Positions 10,920 to 23,955 of a stretch of DNA of 64,000 nucleotides are shown here, piece after piece. Both the position numbers and the translations under genes were made by a program. The DNA is from Scedosporium boydii (Eukaryota; Ascomycota; Sordariomycetes; Microascales; Microascaceae): NCBI GenBank assembly GCA_002221725.1, contig NJFT01000083.1, positions 1 through 64,000 of the forward strand, in the 5' to 3' direction. Within the stretch, counting starts at the first letter, position 1, and every line of letters begins with the position of its first letter. Below the pieces are notes generated by a model. That model did no database searches, was not told where the DNA came from, and was given only the letters and a program-made list of their open reading frames with translations.

Positions 10920-11028
10920 TACTTCGTATAAGCCAAGGGATTTCTTCACATGGATTATCTGTACGAAGTAAAAGGGAATACGAAAAATAAAGCCTTTCTG
11001 CTCTGCTACCAATGTTGTCTACTTCGTA
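10920..11028. repeat. Three copies of the TACTTCGTA 9-mer
   Basis: Exact copies at 10920-10928 (TACTTCGTA), 10962-10970 (TACGAAGTA) and 11020-11028 (TACTTCGTA), within 110 bp. A further exact copy lies at 12365-12373, and variant TACTCCGTA copies at 12125-12133 and 12632-12640. Confidence 0.8.
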
Positions 11029-14000
11029 CGAATAATTGGAGACACCAATTCTGCGGATGAAAGATGGCTTGCCCTAGAAACTTGGAAGAACGGGAGTCCC
11101 CAGAGTCCAGGCGAGGATAGACCAGAGATTAGAGACACCGACGTAGATGGCTGCGCAATTTCCCGTGCCTCCTCGCAACTTCCAACTTCCAACTTTGCTC
11201 CTTTTTCAGGGGCTAAACAGCAAGCCCCGCTCCACAACCCAAGGAAGGAGAGACCGACTCTTCCATCCCAGGTACGAAAAGCAACGAGCTGCTAAAATAA
11301 AAACAAGGGAGCTGCGACCCCCTCTCGTTGGCCAGGTCCCCCTTCCCTGTCATCTGGATGGCCCACTTCATGCAGGTACAAGTGTACAACAAGAAAATCT
11401 GAGACAAGTGGTTCAGCCAATGACAGCTCGTGTGGACCACACTCCAGCCAACCAAATCCCGGTAAACGACAATTGAGGGAACAGGGATCTCCGCTCCTTC
11501 CCATGCAGATCGACCGGGGTCACCCTGCAGCGCGAGCCTCCCTTAATCTCGTAGCCGCTCTTTTTGATCTTTTGCCAAGCGGGAAAGAGCTAGTCAAAGT
11601 CCGGGAACAGGAATCGGTCGACGACGAACCAGCAAGGTCTTGGGACGAAAAAGGATCATTACGCCGGTACCTTCGTACCCGGGAAGGCGGCCTCAGACCA
11701 ACAGTTTGGGGCCAAACATCTCCGGTCATCAAGTAAAATGAAGTGTAATTACACCATCCTGACCTTTTTGGCCACGGTGATGTCGCCAGCAAGCCCCTTA
11801 TTTTCCATCCTACGGCCTCTGTATTACTGGAAGGCAGGAGGATGTCCTCTTATATTAAGAGGCGACATTGTGATCTGTTGAAACCAGGGCGCCAGCTCTG
11901 ACAATCCTGCTACTCGTCATCTTGGGTTCCTGGCAACGTCCCCTTCTCGGACATTGCTTAATATCGTCACCGCCACTAGGAGCCCTCCTTCACGATCAGA
12001 TGTATTGGGGGCAGAGTCGTCTCATCTCGCGCCCAAATCCCACCATACCCGGACGACCCGGGAAAGATGGGGGAGATTGAACTAAACTAGGGCACTCCAT
12101 CAAAAGTACAAAGTATGCACGCACTACTCCGTACTGATAAATGACTTCATAGACAAGCCAGCTTGAATGTCTCAACAGAGAAAAGGCAAAAGAAAAGAAA
12201 AAAACAAGCTTCGATCATTGATGTGGATCGTCATGCAGGCGGGGTCACCCTCTTCACTGCCTCCTCCAATCCCAATCCCAAACTCACTAACAAAGTAAAC
12301 GCTCACGATGATCAATGCGTCCAGGTTAATGTTTGGCACCTCCAATTGCTAGGCTCTGATAACCTACTTCGTACATCTCCATCTGGATATCGGCGGATTT
12401 CAAGATCGACGACGCTTTAAGATCGTCGCAAGGCGCAGGGCCACCCAAGAAAGCGAACCCCCTCTTTCGCGATCTCGGAGGATCTGGCTCGGCGTACCAA
12501 AGAAGAGGAGAAGAAAATCCTCCCCGCTCCCAATCATGCTGGTTAATTCGGCACACTCTCTCATGCGAGGTTCCACAACGTGTGCCCTTACCTTGTGCTT
12601 GTCCCGACCTCGACTCCGATGGGGTACTGCATACTCCGTACAACCGTCACTTGGACGCAGTCGCCCTCTCATCACCTTGGGTCCATGGAACAACATGAGG
12701 CTCTGTCTGCACTTGTATCACCCTGCCCGCCTTTCAGTTTGTCGTCGTAAGCATGACTGCACGAGGAATGCCTGGGTCGGTCCGGATATCCATTCCGGGG
12801 CCTCACTCCCACGTTGCGGTCCCCTCCGGAACCAAGCTGCATCGAGAGCATGCAATCCTTCTCTTTTTCTCTCCATATCTTCTACCGGAAAACCAAATCG
12901 TGTCGTAACCTGCTTCACGTAGGTGCCAGGAAAAGCACACGCAATCTTCTGCTTCCCCATAACACCCACGTTTCATCTAGCCGAGAGTGAGGAGATTACT
13001 CTCATTACACTCAGCGAGATGAGCTCCTCCCCCAATTTCGGACTCGACATTGTGCGACCCATTAGCCCGGCAAAAAGACCAGGATTGGCGGCCCATTGTT
13101 TAAAATAGTGTACTTTGTTGTAGTAAAACTCGAAGACAAGCTTTGAATCGTGAAACCTCCATCGTCGAGATAGAACAAAGCCTCTCGAAGTCTCCATTGT
13201 CTAACTGACCTTGACTATCCGAACGGCGTCGTAGTGTAAAATGGGTCCTCGACTCTGGAACTTCGGTGAGTGATAAATTACCGAAACGCATGTACTTTAC
13301 GCGGATATTGCCCCATCACCCATTTACCAGGTAAATCCCCCATCCTCATCCCGAAATCCCAATATCAACCCACACCAATATAACCCGCGGTAACGCATCA
13401 TCAACACTCAAGCCGCACAGATTATCCAGACGCGGGCAAAATATCCAACCGCAGGCGAGAAGCGAGGCGGAGCAAAGAAGATCAACAGATCCCCAAAAAG
13501 CCAGGAAATGCCGCAATAATATAAACGTTCGCGGGGAAAAGATCCGATTCTTCTTGTTTGATCGACTGCAGCTCCACCTCCTTTCTTGGAGCTCTGCCAC
13601 GATCGGTGCAGATTGTCAAAAAACAAAACCTTAAACCATCCGTTCGTACTTTAGTAGAAGATGAATTTTATATGTAGTGATTGAAACGTAGGGACGTTGT
13701 TGCTTCTGTCTTTCATGCAAGTCTCATCATCCCTCGATACAGGAGACGGTTGCCATCAAAAGAGGCAGTTGATGTGGCAGGTGGAGTGGGTGTCTCATGT
13801 CTCTCGTGACAGGTGAGATGTTCCCCTCCCCCACGTTTTGTTTCGGAAAGAAACAGGCCCTGCCAGGTGAAGGGAGATCGAAGCAAAAGGGAATACTGAG
13901 TAGGGCAGAAATGGAAGGATAAGGAAAAGCAACTTGGCACACAGTCTCACCATCCTGGGGTAACGACTGAATCAAGTGGCATTCACTTGGGATCGTAAGA

Positions 14001-14963
14001 GGTTGATCTATTCGACGTCTAATTCTCGTCGATGCATGCCCTGATTGACAGCGAGTACAATTGTGATGTATTCTTGCAAGATCATTCCTATAAACAGCCT
14101 CTTGCTCAGGCCACCGAGTCCCATCCGCCCCTACCCAGAAACCTCCCATCGACGTCTTCCCCGAGACGAAACAGACCGGTCAGGTCTTATCATGCAGAAG
14201 ACACTCTCACAAGGAACATCACAGAAGAAGAAATATTTATCCCCGGTTGAAGCGGGGTTTGGTGTTATTAATAGTATACCTATCTAGGCCTTCAAAGCAT
14301 TCTGCCAAGTCCTAGTAGTAAGGGAACAGAGACGGACGGCCAGAGACACCGGGAGATTCTCTGATAAGAAACCCCCAGAGCTCCAATCCATGCTGAATCG
14401 ACCCTTTCCTCCTCCAGTTGCCATATGCCGCGCCACCTTTCCATTCGCATCCGATATGAGGTCCCGGTTGATGGGATGCCTCTCATGAGCTGGTGTTTTT
14501 CTCCGTAAGGAGTCATGTGTACATATGCATCTATGTTGAATTCCTGCCAGACCATTTTTCATTTTACCAATATCCCAGCTCCAGATCCGTGCAAACAAAG
14601 GGGGGTGTATCATAAAAACAAAGAAAAATCCCACAACCAAAAAGAGAAGCAAAGCAAAATTGGGAAACATGCAAACCTCAACCTTGATATAGTAAACGCC
14701 GATGTTGAAATCGTGACCTCCGTTATCTCAATGCATTGTGGCTACCCTGCCACTACCGAAACGACAAACATGATAGATGCCAAAGAATCATGAAATAGAC
14801 GAGACTTTTTGTTCTTTTCACACACACCAAAGGAGGTTCAAGTTGGAACCTAAAGGAAGAAAAAGATAGAGAGAAACAAGAAGAGAAAGGCGAAGGGAGG
14901 AGCAGACCGTGATGAGTGTGGTGTTTGTGTCTGTAAACTCCTCCTTGACATCTCGCCTAACAC

Positions 14964-17428
14964 TTATTTGGCGTACTTAGCGCGGAAGAACTTGGCAGCG
15001 TTGACCATGTTGGCAAGGGCCGCCTTGGTCTCCTCCCAGTGACGAGTCTTCAAGCCGCAGTCAGGATCAATCCAGAGCTGCTCGGGCTTGAGGTACTGAA
15101 GCATCTCCTCGATGCGGTGCTTGATCTCCTCCTCGCTGGGGACACGGGGGGAGTGGATGTCGTAGACACCAGGGCCAATGTGCCTGGGGTAGGCAGAGTC
15201 GACGAAGACGCGGAGGAGCTTGGCATCAGACTTGCTGTTCTCGATGGAGAGAACATCAGCATCGAGCGCGGCGATGGCGTGGAAGAAGTCCTGGAACTCC
15301 GAGTAACAGAAGTGGGAGTGGATCTGGGTCGAGTCCTCGACGCCAGAGGTCGAGAGCCTGAAGGCCTTGACGGCCCAGTCAAGGTAGGCATCACGCTCCT
15401 TGCCGGATCGGAGAGGGAGACCCTCACGGAGAGCGGGCTCGTCGACCTGGATGACGTCGACACCGGCCTTCTCAAGGTCAACGACCTCGTCGCGGAGGGC
15501 AAGAGCAAGCTGCTCAGCCTGGACGGACTGGTGGATGTCGTCACGGGGGAACGACCATCGGAGGCAGGTGACGGGACCAGTCAACATGCCCTTCATGGGC
15601 TTCTTGGAGATGGACACGGCAAACTTGGACTCCTTGACGGTCATGGGAGCGGGACGAGAAATGTCACCGACAATGATGGGAGGACGCACGCATCGAGAGC
15701 CGTAGCTCTGGACCCAGGCGTGGGTGGTGAAGGCATAGCCGCTGAGCCTCTCGCCGAAGAACTGAACCATGTCGTTACGCTCGGGCTCACCGTGGACGAA
15801 GACGTCGAGGTCAAGCTCCTCCTGGATCTTGACGTTGTTCCTGATCTCCTCCTCAATGAACTTGTCGTACTGCTGCTCATCGATCTCCTTCTTGGTGAAC
15901 TTGCTTCGCTGGAGACGAATCTCCTTGGTCTGGGGGAAGGAGCCAATGGTGGTGGTGGGGAAGAGGGGAAGGTTGAGCTTCTTCTGCTGCTGGTCAATTC
16001 GGGTGGGGAACTCGGACTTGCGCTTGTAGTCCTCGGGGGTGATGTTGGCCTGGCGCTCCTTGACCTTGGGGTCGTTGGTGCGGGTAGAGGTGGCACGCGA
16101 GTGCATAGACTTGGCGTTAGCCTCGAGCTGCTCACGGACGGCGGCGGGGCCCTCAGTGATGGCCTTGGCAATGACGACAACCTCAACAGCCTTCTCGGAG
16201 GCGAAAGAGAACCAGTCGGCAATCTCAGGGTCGAGCTTCTTCTCGCTGGCAAGAGTGTGGGGGGTGTGGAGCAGGGAGCTGGAGGTCGAGATGATGACCC
16301 TATCCTTGCCGAGCTTCTGGATAGCGCTCTCGGCAGTCTCAATGGCGCGCTTCAGGTTGGTCTTCCAGATGTTTCGGCCGTCAACGAGACCGAGAGAGAG
16401 AACGGTGCTGGCATCAAGAGATCCAATAACGGTCTCGAGCTGCTCGGGGTTGCGGACAAGGTCAATGTGGAGGGCATAGACGTTCTTGGGGACAACGTCA
16501 AGGTTGTGGACAATGTCACCGAAGTAGGTGGCGAGGACAAGCTTGGGGATCTTGTCGCCGAGGCCAGCAAACTTCTCGTAGGCAGTCTTGAAGGCAGCCT
16601 TGGCCTTCTCAGGGAGGTCGAAGACGAGGACGGGCTCGTCAATCTGGACGGTCTCAGCACCAGCCTCCTTGAGCTGGACGAGGAGCTGCTCGTAGATGGG
16701 GAGAAGCTTCTCGAGGAGGTCGATGGGCTCGACGGACTGGTCTCGGTCAGCCTTTCCGAGGTGGAGGAAGGTGACGGGACCAACAAGGACGGGGCGGGTA
16801 GAGATGCCAGCATCCTTGGCCTCCTTGAACTCGACGACGGCCTTGGGGGCGTCGACAAGCTTGAAGGTCTGGTTGTCCTGGAAAGTGGGCTTCACGTAGT
16901 GGTAGTTCGAGTCGAACCACTTGACCATCTCCAAACTGGGGACGTCAATGCCGTCCTTCTGGTGGCCACGGCCCATAGCAAAGTATTGGTCAACAACATC
17001 GAGGTTGTTCTGGGTATACCTCTCGGGGACAGCCTAGAGACAGAAAACGGGTTAGCTGCACGCCCCCCCAAGTTCAAAATTTAGTGCCAATGTGTTTGGC
17101 TGGAGAGGAAGAGCTTACACCGAAGTCCTGGATGTGGGATAGGACCTGGTCGTAGAGGGCAAAGTCGTTGCTGGGAATAACATCGACACCGGCATCCTTC
17201 TGGATCTGCCAGTGAGCGAGACGAAGCCTCTTGGCCTCGGCGAGGAGGTCGGCCTGGGAGATCTTGCCACCCCAGTCTAAAACGAGAAGCATCGGTTAGT
17301 TATGTTGAGGCAATGACATTGAAAGAAATGCTGTTGTTAAGACGGGTTGCCTTACAAGCTTCGGTGGCCTTCTTGAGGTCACGGTTCACACCCATACGGG
17401 GGAAACCGAGAATAGCGGACTGAACCAT
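14964..17428 (-). CDS. MET6: Cobalamin-independent methionine synthase (MetE/Met6)
   Basis: 5-methyltetrahydropteroyltriglutamate-homocysteine S-methyltransferase, the last step of methionine synthesis, cytosolic. Exons 17428-17356, 17276-17119 and 17033-14964 (73, 158 and 2,070 nt; 766 aa, normal family length). Introns: GTAAGG to TTTTAG and GTAAGC to CTCTAG. The N-terminus (MVQSAILGFPRMGVNRDLKK) and the junction EA-YWGGKISQ match the family. Catalytic zinc ligands are visible in the C-terminal half: H and C in IHSHFCYSEF, E in LSIENSKSD, and C in IDPDCGLKTRHW. Codon use is strongly biased to C-ending codons, as expected for an abundant enzyme; this also creates a spurious 681-codon antisense frame. 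Confidence 0.97.
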
Positions 17429-19783
17429 TTTGGCTGTGGAAGTCAAGTCCTGGGGGAGAAGGAGGTAGTGATGATGATGGAAGGATCAAGACGTAGATCC
17501 GATGGGAAGAAGACGACAATTGACTTCCCTTATGGAGGATGGGTTTGGGGGAAGAAAAGAAAGTTCAGGAGAGGAGGGGAGAAGAAGAGAAGAGGATGAC
17601 AGAAGAAGAAGAAGAAAATTTGACGGAGCTTGAGGTGGGGAGGGAGAGATGGAAGTAGCGCATTTGAAGGTTGCGGCCAATGCAGGCGTGGGCTGGGCGG
17701 TGTGATAAGACTGGAAGACCGAACTGGGAAGGGAGGGGCAACCAAACCCCTCCCCCTCCTTTGCTCCTTCCCTTGCTCCCCAATGCCATGTCCCATCCAT
17801 GCTCATGTCAGAAGCCCATGTCGTTGTCAGTCCAACGCCACTGCTCACGCCCAAGCCAAAAACCATGCTACTTACGCTGTACAAGGGTACATTGATCAAT
17901 CGGCTTTACGTACAAGAGCAGCCGTATCAAGCCCAGTGGCCCAGCAACACCAAACATGCCGCTTCGTGCAATTGAGGTTGTAGCGTCGTGTACGCCAGAG
18001 GCAGCAGCAGGAGGACCGACAACGGGCCAGCGGCGCTAGCTCAGGTCCAGACGAGATGGGTCAATTGACTGATGGCGGGGTAAAATCAAATATGTTGAGG
18101 GGTCTCGGTGGAGAGTCTGCACATGCCCATGTTGTACATCAATCATGATAGAGCCAAAGCCAATGGAACTCTCCTGCATCCCTGCCTGGTCCTCCGCTTC
18201 TCACGTTTATTCCGGTCACTTCAACTCGCTGTACTTTTTTATCGGGTTCAGAGTGGCGGATTGATTGGCCGCGATCGCACATGGACACTGCGACAAGTGG
18301 GTAGCACCTCGACGAGCAACATGAACACACAATAGACGAAGTAATAAGCTCATGAACGCAGCAACGTGCAAGCTCTTTTTTGGCGCCTCTGGAAGCATAC
18401 TAAATACAATTAAAGCCACCCTCGGCCCTTGTCTCTTGGCTCTTCGGAAATGGTGTGGTGTGTACACAAGTATCGATACTTCGTACATGTAGGAACAGTA
18501 ACCTCGAGATGGGCTTCGGGCTCTCCTTCGTACTGATTCTGCACTAACAATGAACTTTAGCGTTGCAATTAACGCCCTATTACTTTCAATCGTCCCAAGC
18601 CTTATTCAAGGATATGAATTTCCATTCGTCCTTTGCTGGATGCGGTCAGGATGCCGCACGAGCTTGAGACAAGACCTGGTTGACGGCGCAGACCGGAAAG
18701 CATATAGCAAGCCTAATATTGCATGGAAGGCAATCTTTGCAGATTCGCTTCAGCATGGATCCGAGATGGAGGGGTGATGTGTCGCCAATTGACTGCTAGC
18801 AACTCTAACGCTGACCTGCACTTATAAAACGCCCGTCGACCTTCTGTCGCTTTCGACGAGAAATGAGCAGGGTCCCTACTTCGTAGGTCCCTCCATTGCA
18901 TATCTGCACTACTTCGTAAGCTGCTCTATCTATTTTTCAACCCAAATATATATCCTGCTCATCGAACGGCGGTGACCGAGAATGGAAGCTTAGAAGTCTT
19001 CATAAATTGCCCGTTCCGTGGACCTGGGCGATGTCGGAAGCACTACTCGAGAGAGTACAACTTAATGTATCTCACCTAGCTCGAGATCTCAATGTATCTC
19101 CGGTCCTCCTTGGTGAGATGAGACCTCGGATTCCACGGCGGAAAATTTTTTCCCTTTGTCAAGTGTACACCATATTGCGCCATCGAGATGGAGGGTGTCG
19201 GCGACTTTTTTTTTTCCTTTCTTCCCCCGCCCCCTCTTATTGCGGAGAGGAGAAGAAGGAAGGCTGGAGTTGAAATTCTCTCGATTACGTGTTCTGAAAA
19301 AACCTCCGACTGTACAATATACAATTCATGTTGTACAACTGTACTTAAATTGATTCAACCGATCTCACTCATCAAGCAGCCTGGATGCTGCCCCTCCATT
19401 GCTCTCTTGCCCCTCCCCCACCAACACTCTCATTTGATCATTGATGCCTTTCTTTTTATTCTGTTTCTACCCATGCATAAAATTCTGGAGCTACCCCGCC
19501 CCCGCCAATTTGGAATCTCCTCATCGACGATGAGGTCGCCAGAAGTCTGAGAAATCAATCTTGGACATCATTGGAGATATTTGCCCATTGGCTCAATTCT
19601 CTGTGCTTCTTAGAGCCCAATGTGGCCCAACTTCGTGAATAGACCTTCGAATCAGCCGCCTTGGTTGTTGAGGGTGTCCTCTGAAGTTGGTGGTGATGCT
19701 GGTTTCAATTGAAGATTCGATGCACAATGCAAATCAGATCAAGTAATCGCGAACTGCTTGTAATGTCATCTATCCACCCCAAA
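17429..19783. other. Intergenic region: MET6 promoter and LysM gene 3' flank
   Basis: About 2.35 kb. Directly upstream of MET6 the transcribed strand is strongly pyrimidine-rich (17460-17650), a common fungal leader. Three exact TACTTCGTA copies lie at 18477, 18877 and 18910; the one at 18877 sits inside a near-palindrome (GGTCCCTACTTCGTAGGTCC). No supported gene. Confidence 0.5.
18477..18918. repeat. Three copies of the TACTTCGTA 9-mer
   Basis: Exact copies at 18477-18485, 18877-18885 and 18910-18918, all in the same orientation, in the gap between MET6 and the LysM gene. Confidence 0.75.
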
Positions 19784-22700
19784 CTACACTTTGCCATCCC
19801 CAGCACCATCCAAAACTCCAACACAGACATACACATCTGCGTATCTAAATGACAGCATCATTCGAGTTTCAGTATACAAGTACAATAAGAATTTGCTGTT
19901 GTGAAAGGTGACGGGATAGGGAAGAAAACGGAAAAGAGACTCACAATCCACTACAGTCATCCTTCACCGCAGGGTTCCAAGCATAGAAGTCGTCAAGCTC
20001 GATGCCATGGGTATTGGCAATAGCCCAGCAGCCGTCTCCAGCTAGAGGGGGTGCCAGCAGTCAGCGGCATTCTGATAATGATATTGATATATCTCATGAG
20101 TGGTAAGTATCCAAGTTCTTACTCTTCACAAAGTAGAATTTGTTACAATTTTCTGTCATCCGAGGCTATGTGTAGAACTCTTGTCAGCATTCTCAATAAT
20201 CTTGTTCGTGCCGATGCCACCGGGGGCAGAGTGTACCAGAGTTGGACTTGGAGTCCCCGATGCAGCAGGCTGTCCCGATTCTGAAACCGACGTAGCGGGA
20301 TCGGTCTTGTCAACCCTCGTGCTCGAAGTCGAAGTCGGTCTTAGTATAGGGGTTATTTCGATTCGCCGAACACAATATCTATAACCCTCGACGAGCAAAC
20401 ACGAAAGCGGATCATTCTCGTCCCAAGTTAAGGATGGGTTCCACTCAACAAACGTTTCGACATCCACTGGGACATGGCTGTGGTATCAGCTTTTGACCGG
20501 GGGTCAAGCTCAAAGACAGCTATAAATACACTCACAGCCATAGAATGAGGCTACAACGGCGCATGAGTTGTACCGTTCCCGGCTAGATCTCCGGGGCGGA
20601 TCTCTGTGCCGGTCATAGTCTTTACAGTCGTCAGGCGTCCCTGGCGCTGGCGGCAGGTCTAAGGTTTGTATGATACTTGTAGTCGGCTCTGGAGTTGTGT
20701 CTGTAGTTGTGGCACTCGCGATTTCCGTAGGCCACTCCCAGTACGGAGCCGTCTCATATGACGTGGAGCAGCTCGCCGGTGGAGGGATCGCAAAGCACGG
20801 ATTCAGCGCGACCATGCGACGACTTAGGATCAGCGTTAAAATATATATATATTTACACTGATAGGGCCCGGCCCCAAAGATGCCATCTACACGGATGCCT
20901 TGATTGCGGGGGGAGAGACTCACCCGTAATTGGGATATTTCTTGATATCGCCGACGGCAGCTACGCAATATGAGCGTCCTGCAAGTAAGTTGGCACAATC
21001 GGGCCTGTTAATTCCTGGGTTAAGGAAAAAGAAATCGTCCAAGGGGATATCATTGCCCTCGCTAATTGCCAAGCAGGAATCGCCGCGCTCAGCAAGATAG
21101 TATTTCCCGCCTAAATAATCTGTTAGCGAACTTGGATCATCGAGCACGGGAGGCAAGTTCTTTTCAGGGGCTTATTTTACATTCAACGTTCGTGTCTGGG
21201 GCGACATTACTAGGGATAGGCCTATTGAGAATCGGTCGGGTAAGTGAGTGTTCCCTCGCCGAGCTAGGAAAACACTGAGGGAACCTACGCTGCTACGGCA
21301 ATGGTTGTCGTCGGCGGGGACGGAGCCCCCGCCGGCTCCGAACCTCCGGGGAAACTGTGCTCCGGTTAGTGCCGTTGGCGCCGAAACACCTTAACGTAGG
21401 GGAGATTGGCTGCGCACCTGATGCAAATTTCATATCCCACCATGACCTCCAAGTTGGTGCACCCGCGATTAATAGTAGGGTTCCACGAGATCAACTGAGA
21501 GACTGAAAATGAATGGCTGGGGGCCATAGCAATTCCATAACACGTGTCGCTCTCCTGGACCGTGTACACATCGCAACTTTGAGGAATGCAGAGCTCGGTG
21601 CCTGCTCCAGGGAAGTCCGAACAGTACGACTGGAGATTGTTTGCGTCCATGAGAGAGAATGTAGATACCCGCTGAGACTTGCTGACCGAGTGGCAGTCAT
21701 CGCCTTCTTCGACCGTGTACGTTGTAACGCAAGATGCCCGTGCCGGCGCCGAAGCTGAAGTCGAAGCTGCGTCGCTTTCCGGAGCAGTTCCTGTGGCACT
21801 GTACTCCGCCGGGGGCGTAACCCGATATGTGCTAGCACCACACCTATCCTATTCGTGAGTGTAAGCTCGATATTAACACCTCCCTGGAATACTCACGATT
21901 CCGTCAAAGAAGAGAAATCCTCCGCTATGTCCTCACCCCAGCCAAAGACGCTATTTAGCTGAACTTCGAGATTCATCAAGTTGCAGCTTGAACAGAGTTC
22001 GTCACCGGCAGCCGTTGTGTCGTTGTTCCAGGTTTCGACGAGCGGAAAGCAAAATAAATCCGTCTCACTGTAATTGTTTTTCAATCCAAACGTCAGTATC
22101 GAACTTCGAGATGTTGGGAAGATGTGCTCAAGCTACTATCGTCGGGAGCTGGGTGAGTGTAAGCTTACGGGTCTCGCAGGCAAGTGTAGTTGTAAGTGTA
22201 GATAAGCATGTCTACGACAAACGTGGGGGGATATTCCAACCCCCCTATTGTCGTGACGTCGGTAGAGTCTGAGCAGGACGAGAGTTGCTTCTCACGAAGC
22301 TTTTCTAGGCTTGGCAGGCATTCTTGAGTGCAAAGATGCTCTAGAAAACGCTGGTCGAGGACGAGATCCTCACGACCCACCAGGCTTAGAGCTATGCTAC
22401 AAGAGACAGACTCATTATATGTGGCACTGCGAGGCGAGTTAGCTCAGAGCTAGGAGATAGAGAAGAGGCCTCTATTACCTGCATGACTCAGAGAGACCTT
22501 CGGGAGCCTCAATGCCAGGCGGGTCCGTGAGATTGCCATCTCCAACAAACACTTGACCCAATGCAAGTGACTGGAGATAGGTCACTTCCAAAAGCTGCTC
22601 GAAGAAGAACGTTAGGCATATAGCTTCCGAAACGTGGGTGCTCTTTCTGTTAGGTTATTGGACGAGGTAAGTGACGACCCGAGGATCCGATTGAATCCCC

Positions 22701-22798
22701 AAATCGGATGCTCGCCAAGAGGAATCATAGGTTGTGGAGCTACTTACCAAGGCGAAAATCACCCGGCGGACTCGATTAAACATGTTGCGGGCCTTCAT
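19784..22798 (-). CDS. Secreted multi-LysM chitin-binding protein (five LysM)
   Basis: Thirteen-exon model, 670 aa, all phases closing: 22798-22748, 22570-22479, 22426-22169, 22067-21897, 21843-21418, 21354-21289, 21221-21181, 21110-20924, 20822-20536, 20466-20221, 20152-20123, 20041-19945 and 19844-19784. The N-terminus (NRVRRVIFALSLALGQ) reads as a short signal peptide. Next is a Cys-rich domain characteristic of this LysM family (VDMLIYTYNYTCLRDPET). LysM motifs lie near residues 229-283 (TYTVEEGDDCHSVS), 284-333 (CDVYTVQESDTCYGIA with SWNPTI), 369-418 (CGKYYLAERGDSCLAI with LNPGI), 497-560 (degenerate; FVEWNPSL) and 611-657 (GDGCWAIA with WNPAV and YVCVG). LysM proteins bind chitin oligomers, either shielding fungal walls or binding other fungi. 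Divergent from a chitinase. The first exon and the exon 8/9 junction (AAG acceptor) are the least certain parts. Confidence 0.8.
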
Positions 22799-23955
22799 CG
22801 CGTCGCGCTGCGGTTTGGGTGCTCGAAGCTTGTTGTGTGAGGATGGTCGTGAGAACGGCCATGAGTCCAGCGCCCTCTTGGGTCTATAAACAATGACAGA
22901 CTTAGACCCGGCAGTCGAGCTACTACTTGCGAGGAATACAAGACCTAGTCCCACTAAAGAGCTTGCTGAAAGAACCTTTGGTTAATATGGACGTCACAAG
23001 ATGCCTCAAGGTGCCAAGAACTTTGCCGATGCTCTGGTCACCTCCCCAATCAGTGTACCAAACGCCAGTCGCCCGGGAAAAATTCCCACTTTGCGGGCAG
23101 GGATCCAATATAGCGAGAGACCGAGTTATCACGAACCAGCCCAATGGGGTTTTCTCGATAAATGGACTTTCCATCACTTCCCGTCACATTAATATCTTAA
23201 CCCCAATGAACAAGGGTGAAAACGTGCGGCAGCAGGCTGAGGGGACGGGGCCGTTCCGTGTCTCGCCCTCGACCCCTCTGACCGGTGGTGGTCCTTCCGG
23301 CGAATGAGCACACATGAATTCATCCAGCACGTCTATTGATAGTATTTAAATGGCTAGAAGTTGAGCTGAAGTTTATCCGCGCGGTTGGGAAGAGAAACCG
23401 CGGCTTTAGCCAGAACCAAACTGTCGGGACTGCCAATATCCAAGCAAAGCTCATCACGCCAGTTTGCCAGAGGAGCCATCACCGAGCCGTGGAGCAACTT
23501 ATGCTTCGCCTCGTTTACGACACAGACCCAACACATATTCGGCACACTCCTTCACCTGCGAGACGAATCACATCCTCTTCGACGAGCAACAAAAGTGCCT
23601 CAAGCGAAACCCAATCTGCGGATAAATCAATCCATCTGATCCATATGTTGGTTTAAGAATGCCGGATAATGGACAGAGCTCCGAAGCCTATCAGGTTCGA
23701 ATCGGGCGAAGGGAGTTTAGGGGCGGTGATGAACTCGCATGAGGGTGAAAACCATCGCCGAGATTAAGGATTTCGGCAGATCAGGACACGGCTGTGAAGC
23801 GAGTGCCCGAGGAAGCCTCTCTTCAGTCGGCGAGCGATGCCGGTGAAATATTTCACCCTAAAGGGCTAATGAGTTACTTATCCCCTTTCATGTCTCTCGC
23901 TCTTGTGCTGGCCAGGTGCGACTAAAGTCTACTGCTCGTCATTCTTAGCGTCACC
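22799..23955. promoter_or_regulatory. Shared bidirectional promoter, LysM gene / chitinase
   Basis: 1.16 kb between divergent start codons (22798 minus, 23956 plus). A TATA-like TATTTAAA lies at about 23341. A short hydrophobic reading frame just upstream of the LysM start (22954-22800 minus) lacks an ATG and is not included. The head-to-head layout suggests coordinated expression; this is inference. Confidence 0.5.

Larger units (their letters stand above)
9701..14963. other. 5.3 kb gene-free region upstream of the wall-protein gene
   Basis: No ORF in either strand shows coding composition, conserved motifs or splice-consistent extension. The longest frames are about 140 codons. The right part is the 3' flank of the methionine synthase gene. 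The left part must contain the wall-protein promoter, with a TATA-like element at 10058-10064. Four exact copies of TACTTCGTA/TACGAAGTA and two of TACTCCGTA lie between 10.9 and 12.7 kb, and a short inverted repeat of the same core lies at 10572-10590. Confidence 0.6.

Noticed and set aside
15039..17084. 681-codon plus-strand frame opposite MET6
   Set aside because: Antisense shadow of biased codons; Leu/Gly/Glu/Asp-rich with no motif, and it runs across MET6 exon-intron boundaries.
22655..22954. Hydrophobic minus-strand frame upstream of the LysM start, tested as signal peptide
   Set aside because: No ATG precedes the hydrophobic run, and phases do not connect; the 22798 start joined to 22570 gives a better signal peptide.
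23685..23720. GGTTCGAATCGGG resembling a tRNA T-arm/B box
   Set aside because: Flanking bases cannot form a T stem and no D arm or anticodon arm lies upstream.
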